Assembly: GCF_014695725.1 (NCBI RefSeq)
Contig: NZ_JACJOU010000022.1
Span: 62,001 to 126,000 of the forward strand
DNA length: 64,000 nucleotides
Origin: Microcoleus sp. FACHB-672
Lineage (GTDB): Bacteria > Cyanobacteriota > Cyanobacteriia > Cyanobacteriales > Oscillatoriaceae
Direction of reading: 5' to 3'
The position numbers and the translations under genes were made by a program. This document shows positions 44,023-54,156 of this stretch, one piece after another (position 1 is the first letter of the stretch; each line of letters starts with the position of its first letter). Under the pieces are notes generated by a model. That model searched no databases. It saw nothing but the letters and a program-made list of their open reading frames with translations, and was not told the DNA's origin.

Positions 44023-47000
44023 TTACCACTGTGGCTCAGATACCATTAACGCCTCAGCCGCTTCACTAGGTAACGGCTTAGAAAAAAAATAGCCCTGCCC
44101 GTATTCACATTGCAGCGCCCAGAGTTGTACCAGTTGCTTCTCAGTTTCCACGCCTTCTGCTACCACATACATTCCCAAATTATGCGCCAGCGTAACAATT
44201 GCCCGCACAATTTCTGAGTTTTCGTCATCGCCGGCCATCTCGCTGACAAAAGAGCGATCAATCTTTAAGGTATTAATCGGAAAGCGATGCAAATAACTCA
44301 AAGAAGAATAGCCGGTGCCGAAGTCATCAATACACAATCCAATATTTCGATTTCTTAGCTGCTCCAGCACTTCAGCCGCTGCGGCAGCATTTTCCATCAG
44401 CACACTTTCAGTGATCTCTAGCTTTAAACAGAGAGGATTGATGCCGGTCTGTTGCAAAATTTCATCGATTTGCGCCAACAAATGGGGTTGCGAGAGCTGT
44501 TTCCCGGAAAGATTAACCGTCATTGTTAGGTCGCGTGCGGAGGGAAACAGTTCTTGCCAATGATGTAACTGCCGGCACGCTTCTAGGAGCACCCACGCAC
44601 CGAGCGGAACAATTAAACCTGTTTCTTCCGCCACAGGAATAAATTCTGCCGGTGAAATCAGACCTCGCTCTGGGTGTTGCCAGCGCACCAGCGCCTCAAA
44701 ACCGGCAATTCTGCCCGTATCTAAGGCAACAATTGGCTGGTAATGTAATAGAAATTCACATAAAAAAGAAGAGATGGGAATTTCTTTCTCTTCACTCTTA
44801 ACCTGTAATTTTTCACTTTGAACGGCTCGTCGCAAGTCATTTTCTAACTCCAATAGAGCCAAGGCGTGTTTGTGCATGGCCGAGTCAAATACCACATATC
44901 GCGCCTTACCCAAAGCCTTCGCACGATACATGGCGAGATCCGCATCGCGCAGAAAGTATTCGGGTTGCTCATAAGGGCGTCCATTGACCCCTTCAAGTTC
45001 GGGCTTCTGATGATATGAGCCGATCGCAATCCCAATACTGGCAGTGGTAAACACATCATGTTCGTTTAAATTAACCGGCAGCATCAGTTGTTGTTGAATG
45101 CGTTCGGCAAAACTGGTGGCATCATTTAAGTCACGGATCGTAGCCAGCAAAATGGTAAACTCATCTCCTCCCAGTCTGGCGACCACATCACCGCGACGCA
45201 AGGACGCTTCTAGCCGCCGCGCTATCGCTATCAAAAATTGATCTCCCAGCATATGCCCCAGACTGTCGTTAACCACCTTGAAGCGATCAAGATCCAGAAA
45301 CAGCACGGCAAACAAACCATCTTGGCTCTGTTTCGCCCGCGCCACTGCCTGCTCTAGCCGGTGGATAAACAGGGTTCGGTTTGGCAGCCCCGTTAGTTCG
45401 TCGTGCCATGCCGCTTGCAACAATTGCTCCTCAGCCAACTGGCGCTCTGTAATATCAAGTGCATACAGATGTACGACATTGAGATGGGCAAGGGGATGAT
45501 AACTCCAAGAGTAGATGCGCTCTTGAACTTTGACTTCGATGTGCCGCTCGCTCTGGTTAGTGTCCAGAGAGCTACGCACGAGCTGGCGATGGTTTGCCGG
45601 CAAAAAACTGGCTGGTTCGTCGAGATTCAGCTTGTCTATCACGCGCCGTGCGGCTGGATTGAGGTAAATTAGATTGCCATCTCTATCGGATGCCAGCACA
45701 GGATTCGGGTCATATCTGGGAAACGCCGCTAAACGCAGATTCTCTTCCTCAAGGGTCTTGCGCTCGGTCATGTCACTGATCGCACCGGCAATTGCAAACG
45801 CCTTGCCGGCAGCATTCCGAATCGCCATTCCCTGCGCTCGCACCCATCGGTAATTGCCGTCTTGATGCAAGATGCGATGTTCGTTGTGAAAATAAGTGGT
45901 GTGACCTGCTAAATGAACGGTAATCTCTGCCTTAACTCGCTCCATATCGTTTGGATGCACCCGCTTGAACCATTCGTCTGGATGAGTGCCAATTTCGATT
46001 TCGTCATAACCCAGCAAGGCTTTCCACTGAGGAGAAAAATCAAGCTCGTTCGTTTCTAAATTCCACTCCCACACAGCCTCAGCGCCACCGGCATCTGTGA
46101 AGCGATATCGCTGCCCGGAGGGTAAACCGGCTTGTGTCAAAGTGCTGTGACTATTGGCTGGTAAGGATAATGTTTTTTGCCGCACAAGTCGCTCTAAGTC
46201 GCCGGCATGAAGAATGGTTGCGTTGGCAAGCTGACGCAGGCATAGGATCGTGCCGGTGGTGCCGGCCAAAATCAACAGAAAAAGTGTACTGCCGAGAGAA
46301 ACAATCTGGCGGTTAGCCGGCGCATATAGTTGGCCAGAAGGCATAATCACCGATAAACCCCAATCGCTTCCTTGAATAGGGCTGTAGGCGATGACCTGCG
46401 GCTCTTTGGCTAGGTGAGAAATGAACAGGCCGGTATCTTGATGAAGCGCTTTTTCTAAAGCTTGTGCCACCGCAGAAGTTTTGGGAAAAATTAAGGATGA
46501 GCGATCTTGAATAAATAAATTTTTAGGGTTCTGTATATCTGGGCAGGTTGGAATTAGCCAGCAATTCCAAATTCCGATAATATTATTTTTTAAATTTGCC
46601 TCTACTATCTGTGAGGAAGATTTAGTGTTTTCGGGGCTTCTCAAGGAAAAAAAGACCTCGACTCCATCGGAATGAAGGCTGCCTATGACTGTTTGGCCGG
46701 CTTCCCCAACACTCCTATTTTTTGATAAAAGTCGCTGCTGTACGGGGTCAAGCTTGAACACAACAATGTCTGTGCCGGCTCGCTGCGATAATTCATTCAA
46801 AATGGGAACACCGACGGCTAAATAGGCACTACCGCTTAGAATGACTGGAGCGTGAAGCATGACTGTTTGAGAACCGGCAGCCGGTACGGGCCAAAATTCT
46901 GCGGGAATTGGCAATCCCACGCTCACTACTTGCTTGCCGGTTCGATCAAGCCGACTGATGCCTGCCACGTCTGGAGATGTTTTGAGCGCTTCTCGCAGTT

Positions 47001-47361
47001 TTGGCGTGCTGAGGTTCTGTAATGCATTTAAGCTCAGCTTCTGCCGGTTATAAGCCTCTAGGTTCCTACGAAGTTGAGTTTCCCTTGCGATTTGCAAAGC
47101 AACTGCTTTTGTTTGCCCAATATATTCTTCAACGGCTGAAGCTTTACTTCTGGCGGCAATAAGCAAATTTTTGTGTTGATCTTGTTTGAGATGTTGGTAC
47201 AGAGGCAAAATACTCACAACAGCAATGACTGTGCCGGTGGCCAAAATTCCCAGTGCACAATAGGCAACAATCAATTTATGTAAGCGTCCTAAAAAGCTTT
47301 TGCCACCCATGCTTGATTCCTGTGCTTCGGCCCATGATTGGCTCTGAAACTTCATCTGCAA
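44023..47361 (-). CDS. Membrane sensor with PAS, GGDEF and EAL domains (c-di-GMP turnover)
   Basis: 1112 residues. Transmembrane helix (about 30-52), Cache-type periplasmic sensor (about 55-345), second transmembrane helix (about 350-372), PAS-PAC (about 420-545; VWEWNLETNELDFSPQWKAL), second PAS (about 548-650), GGDEF domain with intact RLGGDEFTILL (about 730), EAL domain with intact GFEALVRWQHP (about 889), ITESVLMENAA, DDFGTGYSSLSYL and VVAEGVE. Both catalytic sets look complete, so it could make or degrade c-di-GMP; the net activity cannot be predicted. A periplasmic ligand is likely. Convergent with the small-peptide genes. Confidence 0.93.
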   Translation of the reverse strand: MQMKFQSQSWAEAQESSMGGKSFLGRLHKLIVAYCALGILATGTVIAVVSILPLYQHLKQDQHKNLLIAARSKASAVEEYIGQTKAVALQIARETQLRRNLEAYNRQKLSLNALQNLSTPKLREALKTSPDVAGISRLDRTGKQVVSVGLPIPAEFWPVPAAGSQTVMLHAPVILSGSAYLAVGVPILNELSQRAGTDIVVFKLDPVQQRLLSKNRSVGEAGQTVIGSLHSDGVEVFFSLRSPENTKSSSQIVEANLKNNIIGIWNCWLIPTCPDIQNPKNLFIQDRSSLIFPKTSAVAQALEKALHQDTGLFISHLAKEPQVIAYSPIQGSDWGLSVIMPSGQLYAPANRQIVSLGSTLFLLILAGTTGTILCLRQLANATILHAGDLERLVRQKTLSLPANSHSTLTQAGLPSGQRYRFTDAGGAEAVWEWNLETNELDFSPQWKALLGYDEIEIGTHPDEWFKRVHPNDMERVKAEITVHLAGHTTYFHNEHRILHQDGNYRWVRAQGMAIRNAAGKAFAIAGAISDMTERKTLEEENLRLAAFPRYDPNPVLASDRDGNLIYLNPAARRVIDKLNLDEPASFLPANHRQLVRSSLDTNQSERHIEVKVQERIYSWSYHPLAHLNVVHLYALDITERQLAEEQLLQAAWHDELTGLPNRTLFIHRLEQAVARAKQSQDGLFAVLFLDLDRFKVVNDSLGHMLGDQFLIAIARRLEASLRRGDVVARLGGDEFTILLATIRDLNDATSFAERIQQQLMLPVNLNEHDVFTTASIGIAIGSYHQKPELEGVNGRPYEQPEYFLRDADLAMYRAKALGKARYVVFDSAMHKHALALLELENDLRRAVQSEKLQVKSEEKEIPISSFLCEFLLHYQPIVALDTGRIAGFEALVRWQHPERGLISPAEFIPVAEETGLIVPLGAWVLLEACRQLHHWQELFPSARDLTMTVNLSGKQLSQPHLLAQIDEILQQTGINPLCLKLEITESVLMENAAAAAEVLEQLRNRNIGLCIDDFGTGYSSLSYLHRFPINTLKIDRSFVSEMAGDDENSEIVRAIVTLAHNLGMYVVAEGVETEKQLVQLWALQCEYGQGYFFSKPLPSEAAEALMVSEPQW

Positions 47362-47957
47362 GATAACTGCGCTGACGGCTAAAGTTCAAGAACACCTTTA
47401 CCAGACCGACGCACCCTGAAAGGGACGGGGTCACACGATTACACCTATCTTTTGAGTCTACCCTCGATTCTCATCTGCACCCATCACAAAAAAAGTTCAT
47501 CAGGAAAAGTTTTGTTGCTGTCAATTTTCCTAAAAGGTACTGGAGTTGAATTTTGGATGCCTTTAAGCAAAAAAGCTCTGGTCAAATCTTGCTAATTTGG
47601 GTTTTCTTTTATATTTTATTCCCCAAGCGTCGGCTGCAATGCGCTGCATCTTTTGCCGGCATTAAGCGGATTACTCTGTTTTTTCGGCCACCCTCATATC
47701 GCTGACTTGATGCGCCCGCAAGCAGCAAGTTTTTTTATTTCAAGTTAGCCAAAAGGGTTCGTACTTCCATTTTGTGCTAATTTTGTACTGCTAAAAAAAG
47801 CGATAAAGCTTTATCATTAAAAGTCTTTGAAGTTAAGCTGGAAGTACAAAAGACGCGATTTTAGTTGAGTTAACTTAGCATATCTTAAAAAAATCTGCAA
47901 CTATCGAGAGTCGAGCAAGCTAAGGTGAAAGGGTGGTTTCTTAAAATTCTATTAATT
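47362..47957. other. Divergent intergenic region between the GGDEF-EAL gene and the SufR-like gene
   Basis: 596 bases. Several TTTTTT/AAAAAA tracts, GCTTTATCATTAAAAG near 47807 and AAAGCGATAAAGCTTTATC (47798-47816) with a short inverted repeat GATAAAGCTTTATC. No ORF. It must hold both promoters. Confidence 0.4.
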
Positions 47958-48602
47958 ATGGAGGATAAACAAAAAGCGAAAAATCAAATTTTGCATCGAT
48001 TGAAAATGCACGGAGCGCAAACTGCCACAACTTTAGCAGAACAATTGCTAGTTTCTCCAATGGCAATACGCCAGCATTTACAAACGCTGCAAGCCGAGGG
48101 ATGGGTGAGTTACCGAGAAGAACGGCGTCCCCAAGGCCGGCCCGTGAAGTTATGGCAGCTGACGGAGCGTTCTGGCAATTTCTTTGCCGATAGCCATGCA
48201 GAGTTGATGGTTGACCTACTGAGGGGCGTTGAGACAGTTTTTGGGCCGGCAGGTTTGGAAAAACTGCTAGCAGAACGCACCAACCGACAAGTGCAAAGCT
48301 ACACATCTCGGTTAGAGGAAGTAGCCGGCAGCAGTGATTGGCGGCAGCGAGTTGTTGTACTCGCCCAGTGTCGCAGCCAAGAAGGCTACATGGCGGAAGT
48401 AATCGAACAGCCGGATCACAGCTTGCTTTTAGTGGAAAACCACTGTCCTATCAATGCAGCCGCCCGCACGTGTCAGATGTTGTGCCAATCAGAACTTGAG
48501 GTTTTTAAAACCTTGTTAGGGCCGGCAGTCAGCATTGAACGAATCGAACATATTATGCAAGGTGATCGCCGGTGCGCTTACCGCGTGATGAGTGAAACGT
48601 AA
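47958..48602 (+). CDS. SufR-like iron-sulfur transcriptional regulator
   Basis: 214 residues from MEDKQKAKNQILH. A winged helix-turn-helix (about 5-65; TTLAEQLLVSPMAIRQHLQTL and YREERRPQGRPVKLWQLT) is followed by a domain whose C-terminus has cysteines at NHCPINAAARTC, MLC and GDRRCAYRV, the pattern with which SufR holds a 4Fe-4S cluster. SufR represses sufBCDS in cyanobacteria and normally sits divergent from it. Here no suf gene is nearby, so this may be a paralogue with another target. An upstream in-frame start at 47925 is less likely. Confidence 0.8.
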   Translation: MEDKQKAKNQILHRLKMHGAQTATTLAEQLLVSPMAIRQHLQTLQAEGWVSYREERRPQGRPVKLWQLTERSGNFFADSHAELMVDLLRGVETVFGPAGLEKLLAERTNRQVQSYTSRLEEVAGSSDWRQRVVVLAQCRSQEGYMAEVIEQPDHSLLLVENHCPINAAARTCQMLCQSELEVFKTLLGPAVSIERIEHIMQGDRRCAYRVMSET

Positions 48603-48883
48603 AGAGAAACCGCAATAAAACTAAACAAGTTTCTTACGTTTCCTTTTGTACATTTGTCTTCATCGGCAGCCGTCTAGAAAAATCTCTTTCAAAATCAAGC
48701 TTGGACGCTCTTACACAAGGGCGGCCCTTCCCCAAAACTATTATTTAAACACTGAAACCCTAAAGTTAGATGAGCGTGCCAGTGAGACGGGTGTCACAAT
48801 TTTAACCTGCCACCCAATAACTCATGGCAGATTATAAGGTAGATTACACAGCCGATCTTTAGAAAGAGAAGAGGCCATTCAAG

Positions 48884-50293
48884 ATGGTTTCAGATAAGTT
48901 TCGTCATCAGCTACGCCATGAAACAAAACTGTGGCAAGCTGAGGGATTAATTAATGCCGAATTGTATGAGCAAATATCAGAACGCTATCAATTTGATAGC
49001 CTGGAAACTTCCGCTCGCAATCGCTTTATTGCAATTGTCATTGGCGTAGGAGGAATTCTCCTAGGCTTAGCCGTCATCACCTTTGTGGCAGCGAACTGGC
49101 AAGCCTGGTCGCGAGAGGTGAGAGTTGCACTGCTGCTGAGTTTATTCATTGGGGTAAATGCAGCCGGCTTCTATTTGTGGCGAACTCCTCCAACCTCTGG
49201 GGCACAACGAAAGCGAGGAGGCGGGAAACAGCGGTTGGGCGAGGCATTATTGCTCCTAGGGGCAATTATTCTGGGCGCGAATATGGCCCTGATGGCTCAG
49301 ATGTTCCATATCGGTGGTTCCCCCTATGGGTTGTATTTAGCCTGGGGTCTAGGCGTGCTAGCAATGGCTTACAGCTTGCGTTTGACTTCTTTAGGCGTCT
49401 TAGCAATTCTGTTAATTGGCTGGGGTTATTGGCTGAACGTGTTTGATTGGTCAGCGAAAGAATTTTCTTGGCTGCTGCTGCTAGTCGAACATATGCCGGT
49501 GGTGGCTTGCTTGCTGTTTGTGCCACTTGCTTACTGGTGCCGGTCTCGCGCAATTTTTGCCTTAACGGCGATTTTGGTGATTTTTTCCCTAGAAATGTCT
49601 CTTGCTCAAGGATCAAGTGGCGCACCGGCTTTAATGGCTGCCCTGATGTGTGCCATGCCACCGGCTCTTTTATGGGGTTATGATGACACCCTTTGGCCCA
49701 ATATCCATAGCAAATTGTTTCAGCCAATCGCCCGGAATTTAGCACTATTTTGCCTTGCTATTTTGTTTTATGTTTTAGCCTTCCAGTGGCCTTGGCAATC
49801 TTCCTCAGCAACACCCATTCATACCCAAACATTATTGGGTTGGAGTTCTCTGCTGGATGTTGCGCTGCTGGGTGGTTTGATTGTCTGGCAATGGCTGCGT
49901 TTAGGCCGGCAGGGAAGAAAGCACCCATCTCGTCGGGGAGTGGATTTGACAACCAATGTGATTGCCTGTTTTATTGCCATTAGCGCTTTAATTCCCTTAT
50001 TTCATTTGAGTTTTACCCCAATTTCTGTGCTGGCAATCTTTCTATTTAATGTGTTGCTGTTTCTATTAGCCGGCGGTTTGCTTCGGGAAGGACTTGCACT
50101 TGGAAATCGTGCGACTTTCTGGGCCGGCATTACGCTATTGGCGCTGCAAATTGTGAGCCGACTGCTAGAGTACGAGACCGGCTTATTATTTAAAGCATTT
50201 GTCTTCTTCTTGTGCGGGATAGGGGTAATTGCTGCCGGACTTTTGTTTGAGCGCTACTCTTCTGCGTTAACGCCTTCTCAGGAGAATTCTTAA
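48884..50293 (+). CDS. DUF2157 multi-pass membrane protein
   Basis: 469 residues. A cytoplasmic N-terminal DUF2157 segment (about 1-55; LWQAEGLINAELYEQISERY) precedes about 12 hydrophobic helices. VIGVGGILLGLAVITFVAANW is the family's first helix. Function unknown. It overlaps the next gene by one base (TAATG), so translation is coupled; DUF2157 and GDYXXLXY proteins are a recurrent pair in bacteria. No substrate-binding motif recognised. Confidence 0.88.
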   Translation: MVSDKFRHQLRHETKLWQAEGLINAELYEQISERYQFDSLETSARNRFIAIVIGVGGILLGLAVITFVAANWQAWSREVRVALLLSLFIGVNAAGFYLWRTPPTSGAQRKRGGGKQRLGEALLLLGAIILGANMALMAQMFHIGGSPYGLYLAWGLGVLAMAYSLRLTSLGVLAILLIGWGYWLNVFDWSAKEFSWLLLLVEHMPVVACLLFVPLAYWCRSRAIFALTAILVIFSLEMSLAQGSSGAPALMAALMCAMPPALLWGYDDTLWPNIHSKLFQPIARNLALFCLAILFYVLAFQWPWQSSSATPIHTQTLLGWSSLLDVALLGGLIVWQWLRLGRQGRKHPSRRGVDLTTNVIACFIAISALIPLFHLSFTPISVLAIFLFNVLLFLLAGGLLREGLALGNRATFWAGITLLALQIVSRLLEYETGLLFKAFVFFLCGIGVIAAGLLFERYSSALTPSQENS

Positions 50294-51048
50294 TGACTTC
50301 TAACTTTGATAAATCTGAGCAACCATTGCTCGAGGAAAAAATACCGGCAGAGGTCAACGTTGAAAATCAGCGAATGACCAGTTGGGAGGCACCAAAAAAG
50401 CCGTTACGTGGTTGGCGGCTGTGGGTTCCTTTACTATTACAAACTGTGCTGATTGGTTCTGTGCCGGCACAAGCAATTTACACTCACCTCACCGGCACCA
50501 CTGTAATTTTGCAAACAGCGCCGGTTGATCCTTACGATCTTTTGCGGGGTTACTATCAAACACTCAGCTACGATATCTCGAATCAAAGTAACCTGAAAAA
50601 ACTTCCCGGCTGGAATGACTTACCGGGTGGCACGACAACTTGCCCAACGGTAAAACCGCCAGCTAAAAACACTTGCAAGCCAGAGAAATACTTAAACTCA
50701 CCGACGGAGCTTTATGTCATTTTAGAGGCACCCAAATCGCCGACAGCTTCCGGACGCCCCCAACCTTGGAAGCCGGTGCGCGTCAGTCAGGAACTTCCAA
50801 CTAAATTGCCGGCGAATCAGGTGGCACTGAAAGGGACATATAACGGTGGAATTCAGTACGGTTTAGAACAGTATTTTATGCCGGAAGACCAAAGGGAGCG
50901 GATTAACGACGACATTAATCAAGCTCAGCGAAACCAACCGGGACAGGCTAGACAAGCGCAACCTTTTGTAGTTGAAGTTAAGGTTAACGCTCAGGGTCAT
51001 GCCGTGCCGGTGAGCCTTTGGGTGCGGGAACGAAATTATCGGTTTTAG
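50293..51048 (+). CDS. GDYXXLXY-domain membrane-anchored protein
   Basis: 251 residues. One transmembrane helix (about 43-62) and an extracytoplasmic domain starting THLTGTTVILQTAPVDPYDLL-RGYYQTLSYDIS, the D-P-x4-RGxYxxLxY signature behind the family name. The C-terminus repeats a domain-like PFVVEVKVNAQGHAVPVSLWV. Function unknown. Start codon overlaps the DUF2157 stop. Cysteines in TCPTVKPPAKNTCKPE may form a disulfide loop. Probably forms a complex with the DUF2157 protein (inference). Confidence 0.87.
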   Translation: MTSNFDKSEQPLLEEKIPAEVNVENQRMTSWEAPKKPLRGWRLWVPLLLQTVLIGSVPAQAIYTHLTGTTVILQTAPVDPYDLLRGYYQTLSYDISNQSNLKKLPGWNDLPGGTTTCPTVKPPAKNTCKPEKYLNSPTELYVILEAPKSPTASGRPQPWKPVRVSQELPTKLPANQVALKGTYNGGIQYGLEQYFMPEDQRERINDDINQAQRNQPGQARQAQPFVVEVKVNAQGHAVPVSLWVRERNYRF

Positions 51049-51103
51049 GAGAATGGGGCATGGGGGATTTCTCTCCCTCTCCCGTAGCCCCTAGTCCCTC
51101 AAA

Positions 51104-52918
51104 TTACTCAATGCGAAAGTTGTAAGGCAAACGAGCGTAAATGCCGCGAGGATCGTTGAGGCTGGTGAAAATGGTTAGCTCTTGCTGAAGTTTCTTCCAT
51201 TCTAGGGTGAGTGGATCGGGCTTGACGGGAGTTGAGGAAATATGAGCGCCAATTAGTTTTTGCACAATTCGCTGTTCAAATGTGCGAGTTTTAGGATACT
51301 CTTCCACTTGCCATTTATCTCCCAGCTTGGCGAGTTTAGCTGCCTCAGCGATCGCATCTTGGATGCCCCCCATTTGATCAACTAAGCCTATTCTCTTGGC
51401 TTCTAAACCCGACCAAACGCGCCCTTGAGCAATTTCATTAACGGTTTGTTTCGGGATTTTCCGCGATTCGGCTACTTTTGTAAGAAATTGATCGTAAACT
51501 TGCTGCACCATCTTGCGATAAACCGCGAGTTCTTGCTCAGTTTTAGGACGGGCGTTGGTTCGAGAATCGGCATAGCGGGCAGTTTTTACAACATCCCAAG
51601 TGATGCCATTGTTATTAGCAAGTTGTTGAACATTTAGCAGCATTCCAAATACGCCGATTGAGCCGGTGATGGTTGTTGGTTCGGCAAAAATTCGGTCGGC
51701 ATCGGTTGAAATCCAGTAGCCACCGGAGGCAGCGACGTTTCCCATCGAAACGACGATCGGCTTTTCTTTGCGGGTGAGTTTGACTTCTCGCTGAATGACT
51801 TCGGACGCTGTGGCGCTGCCACCGGGACTGTTTACGCGCAGCACAACGGCTTTAACATCTTTATCGAGTCGCAACTGCCGCAATTGTTTTGCTAAGCGAT
51901 CTCCGCCAACTTCTGTCACTCCGCCTTGTCCATCGACGATTTCACCTTCAGCGTAGACGATGGCAATCGTATTTTTAGAGTTGTTTGTCAGTTCTTTACG
52001 GGTTTCATTTGCTTTAGCGTAGGTCGTCAGGTTAATTTGACGAAAGGTTTTATCTTCTTTGTCTGTACCACCCAGTTTCTTAAGTTCTGCGACGACTTCA
52101 TCAAAGTAAGCGACTTTATCAACGAGTTTGCGTTGTTGGGCTTCCTTTGGCATGAATAAGCCTTGGGTGTCGGCAAGGGTTTGTATTTGGTTTGGGGTTA
52201 ATTGCCGGTTTTTACCCACACTCGTGCGAAACTCACCCCAAAAGTCGTTCAAGAATTTTTGGGTTTGCTGTTTGTTTTCTGGACTCATCTGGGTGCGTTC
52301 AACTGGTTCAACAGCAGCTTTATATTTGCCAACCCGCACCACTTGCACGCCAACGCCGTATTTATTTAAGGCACCTGTTACGAACATGGTTTGGGAACTG
52401 AAACCGTTGAGTTCCATTGTGCCGAGGGGATTGACGACAACTTTATTGGCAACGGAAGCGAGGTAGTATTCTCCTTCTGTCCAGTCGTCGTCATAGGCAA
52501 TAATTTGTTTACCGGCAGCTCGAAATTTTTCTAAGGCTTCTCTAACTTCTCTGAGGGTTGCTAAGCCGTTGCTATTGCCGTTGCTACTACCTTGCAGGTA
52601 AAGCGCGACGATGCGTTTATCCTTGGTGGCTTGATCTAAACTGTCGAGAACGGTACGCAGGGTAATTGAGTCGCTTTCTTCATCAGAAAGTGCTTCTTGA
52701 ATCGCTTGACTGGTGGAGGAACTGGGCTTAGTATCTCTAATCTCTGTAGACAAGTCGAAAACTAACACGGATTTGTCTTCGATTTTTGGCCCGGATTCTT
52801 GGGAGGAGGCGGCAATGATTAAAAATATCAGTCCCCCGATCCCCAAACTGGAGAGCAGCACGAGTCCTAGCAGGCTTCCTACTAAACTCGCAAAGGTGTA
52901 CTTTAGGAAATCGCGCAT
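51104..52918 (-). CDS. sppA: Signal peptide peptidase SppA, long form
   Basis: 604 residues, tandem-domain type like the E. coli enzyme. N-terminal membrane helix (about 10-38), first S49 domain with the catalytic lysine in VGKYKAAVEP (about 198), second with the nucleophile in MGNVAASGGYWISTDADRIF (about 395) and TTITGSIGVFG. It digests signal peptides left in the membrane; in cyanobacteria SppA has also been tied to antenna breakdown under high light. Both catalytic residues are present. Stands alone, minus strand. Confidence 0.95.
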   Translation of the reverse strand: MRDFLKYTFASLVGSLLGLVLLSSLGIGGLIFLIIAASSQESGPKIEDKSVLVFDLSTEIRDTKPSSSTSQAIQEALSDEESDSITLRTVLDSLDQATKDKRIVALYLQGSSNGNSNGLATLREVREALEKFRAAGKQIIAYDDDWTEGEYYLASVANKVVVNPLGTMELNGFSSQTMFVTGALNKYGVGVQVVRVGKYKAAVEPVERTQMSPENKQQTQKFLNDFWGEFRTSVGKNRQLTPNQIQTLADTQGLFMPKEAQQRKLVDKVAYFDEVVAELKKLGGTDKEDKTFRQINLTTYAKANETRKELTNNSKNTIAIVYAEGEIVDGQGGVTEVGGDRLAKQLRQLRLDKDVKAVVLRVNSPGGSATASEVIQREVKLTRKEKPIVVSMGNVAASGGYWISTDADRIFAEPTTITGSIGVFGMLLNVQQLANNNGITWDVVKTARYADSRTNARPKTEQELAVYRKMVQQVYDQFLTKVAESRKIPKQTVNEIAQGRVWSGLEAKRIGLVDQMGGIQDAIAEAAKLAKLGDKWQVEEYPKTRTFEQRIVQKLIGAHISSTPVKPDPLTLEWKKLQQELTIFTSLNDPRGIYARLPYNFRIE

Positions 52919-53033
52919 TGAGGTGTGAGGTTTGAAGTGGAAAGTGAGTGTGGGAGGTGGGAGAGAAGTAAAAATTTAGAAAATTTTCAATTCTCAATTC
53001 TTACTTCTGCGTGCGCCATTCGCTGTTACCTTT

Positions 53034-54116
53034 CTATCCTAATCGCTGCAAAGCACCTGAGTGTTTCAAATCAAATAAGGTGGCGTTGCCGGTGCAAAAA
53101 AGTACGGTGGTAATTTCAGCGATTAAGATATCTACAAGGGTGTAAAGGGCGTTTTCTGATTCGGCTGCTGCCTGTAAGAATGGCCATGCTAAACCGGCCA
53201 GATCGGCACCAAGTGCGATCGCTTTAGCGACTTCTAACCCATTACGCAATCCTCCGGAGGCAATCAAGGGGATGTCTGGGGTAATGGCGCGAATGCCGGT
53301 GATGCACTCAGCGGTTGGCAATCCCCAGTCGGCAAAGGTGTTCCCTAACCGGCGCTGTTTGGCATCTGTGGCGCGTTCTCCTTCCACCTTCGCCCAAGAT
53401 GTCCCGCCCGCACCGGCAACGTCAATGGCGGAAACACCGGCTTCCATCAGTTTCTTCGCCATTGCTGCTGAGATGCCGTTCCCAACTTCTTTGGCAATTA
53501 CAGGAATTGATATATCACTGCATAATTCGTTGATTTTGTCAAGCAATCCTCTAAAGTTTGTATCTCCGTTACTTTGAACGCACTCTTGCAGGGGATTGAT
53601 GTGCAGAATTAGCGCATCTGCCTCTAATAAGTCGATGACACGCCGGCATTCATCAATGCCGTAGGTGTAGTTAAGTTGTACTGCACCTAAATTGGCAAAC
53701 AAAAGAATATCAGGAGCAACAGATCGCACCGCAAAGGTGTCAGCAACTTGGGGATTTTCCACCGCCACCCGCTGAGAACCGACGCCCATCGCAATGTTAT
53801 AATGCTGAGCGACTTCTGCTAAGCGATAATTAATCGTCTTTGCCAACTCTGTGCCGCCGGTCATGGAAGAAATCAGTAGGGGTGCACTCAGTTGTTTACC
53901 GAGAAATGTGGTTGTTAAATCAATTTCACTGCGGTCAAGTTCTGGTAAACAACAGTGAGTAAAACGGTAGCGTTCCAGTCCGGTTGTTTGGTGAAATTGT
54001 ACGTCTTCCTCTAAACAGATCCGCAGGTGATCTGCCTTGCGATTTTGAGTTTCTGCCGGCAAGTTCATTAGATTTGGGATTTCGGATGGGGAATTTTCGA
54101 TTGTTAAGTCGCTCAT
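53034..54116 (-). CDS. fni: Type 2 isopentenyl-diphosphate delta-isomerase
   Basis: 360 residues. Interconverts isopentenyl and dimethylallyl diphosphate with reduced FMN and Mg2+, supplying carotenoid and phytol precursors. [16 protein letters not shown] at the N-terminus, [45 protein letters not shown] (the active-site Gln region), [26 protein letters not shown] and the FMN phosphate-site [18 protein letters not shown] are all present. Family start at MSDLTIEN. Type 2 enzymes are standard in cyanobacteria. 40 bases downstream of pyrR; possibly the end of a cbiB-pyrR-fni run. Confidence 0.95.
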   Translation of the reverse strand: MSDLTIENSPSEIPNLMNLPAETQNRKADHLRICLEEDVQFHQTTGLERYRFTHCCLPELDRSEIDLTTTFLGKQLSAPLLISSMTGGTELAKTINYRLAEVAQHYNIAMGVGSQRVAVENPQVADTFAVRSVAPDILLFANLGAVQLNYTYGIDECRRVIDLLEADALILHINPLQECVQSNGDTNFRGLLDKINELCSDISIPVIAKEVGNGISAAMAKKLMEAGVSAIDVAGAGGTSWAKVEGERATDAKQRRLGNTFADWGLPTAECITGIRAITPDIPLIASGGLRNGLEVAKAIALGADLAGLAWPFLQAAAESENALYTLVDILIAEITTVLFCTGNATLFDLKHSGALQRLG

Positions 54117-54156
54117 TAGTTGCCTGGATTTTGGATTTTAATCAGTATCGCCTAAC

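Noticed and set aside
48646-48837. 63-codon frame between SufR-like and DUF2157 genes
   Set aside because: No ribosome-binding site, no domain, mixed composition.
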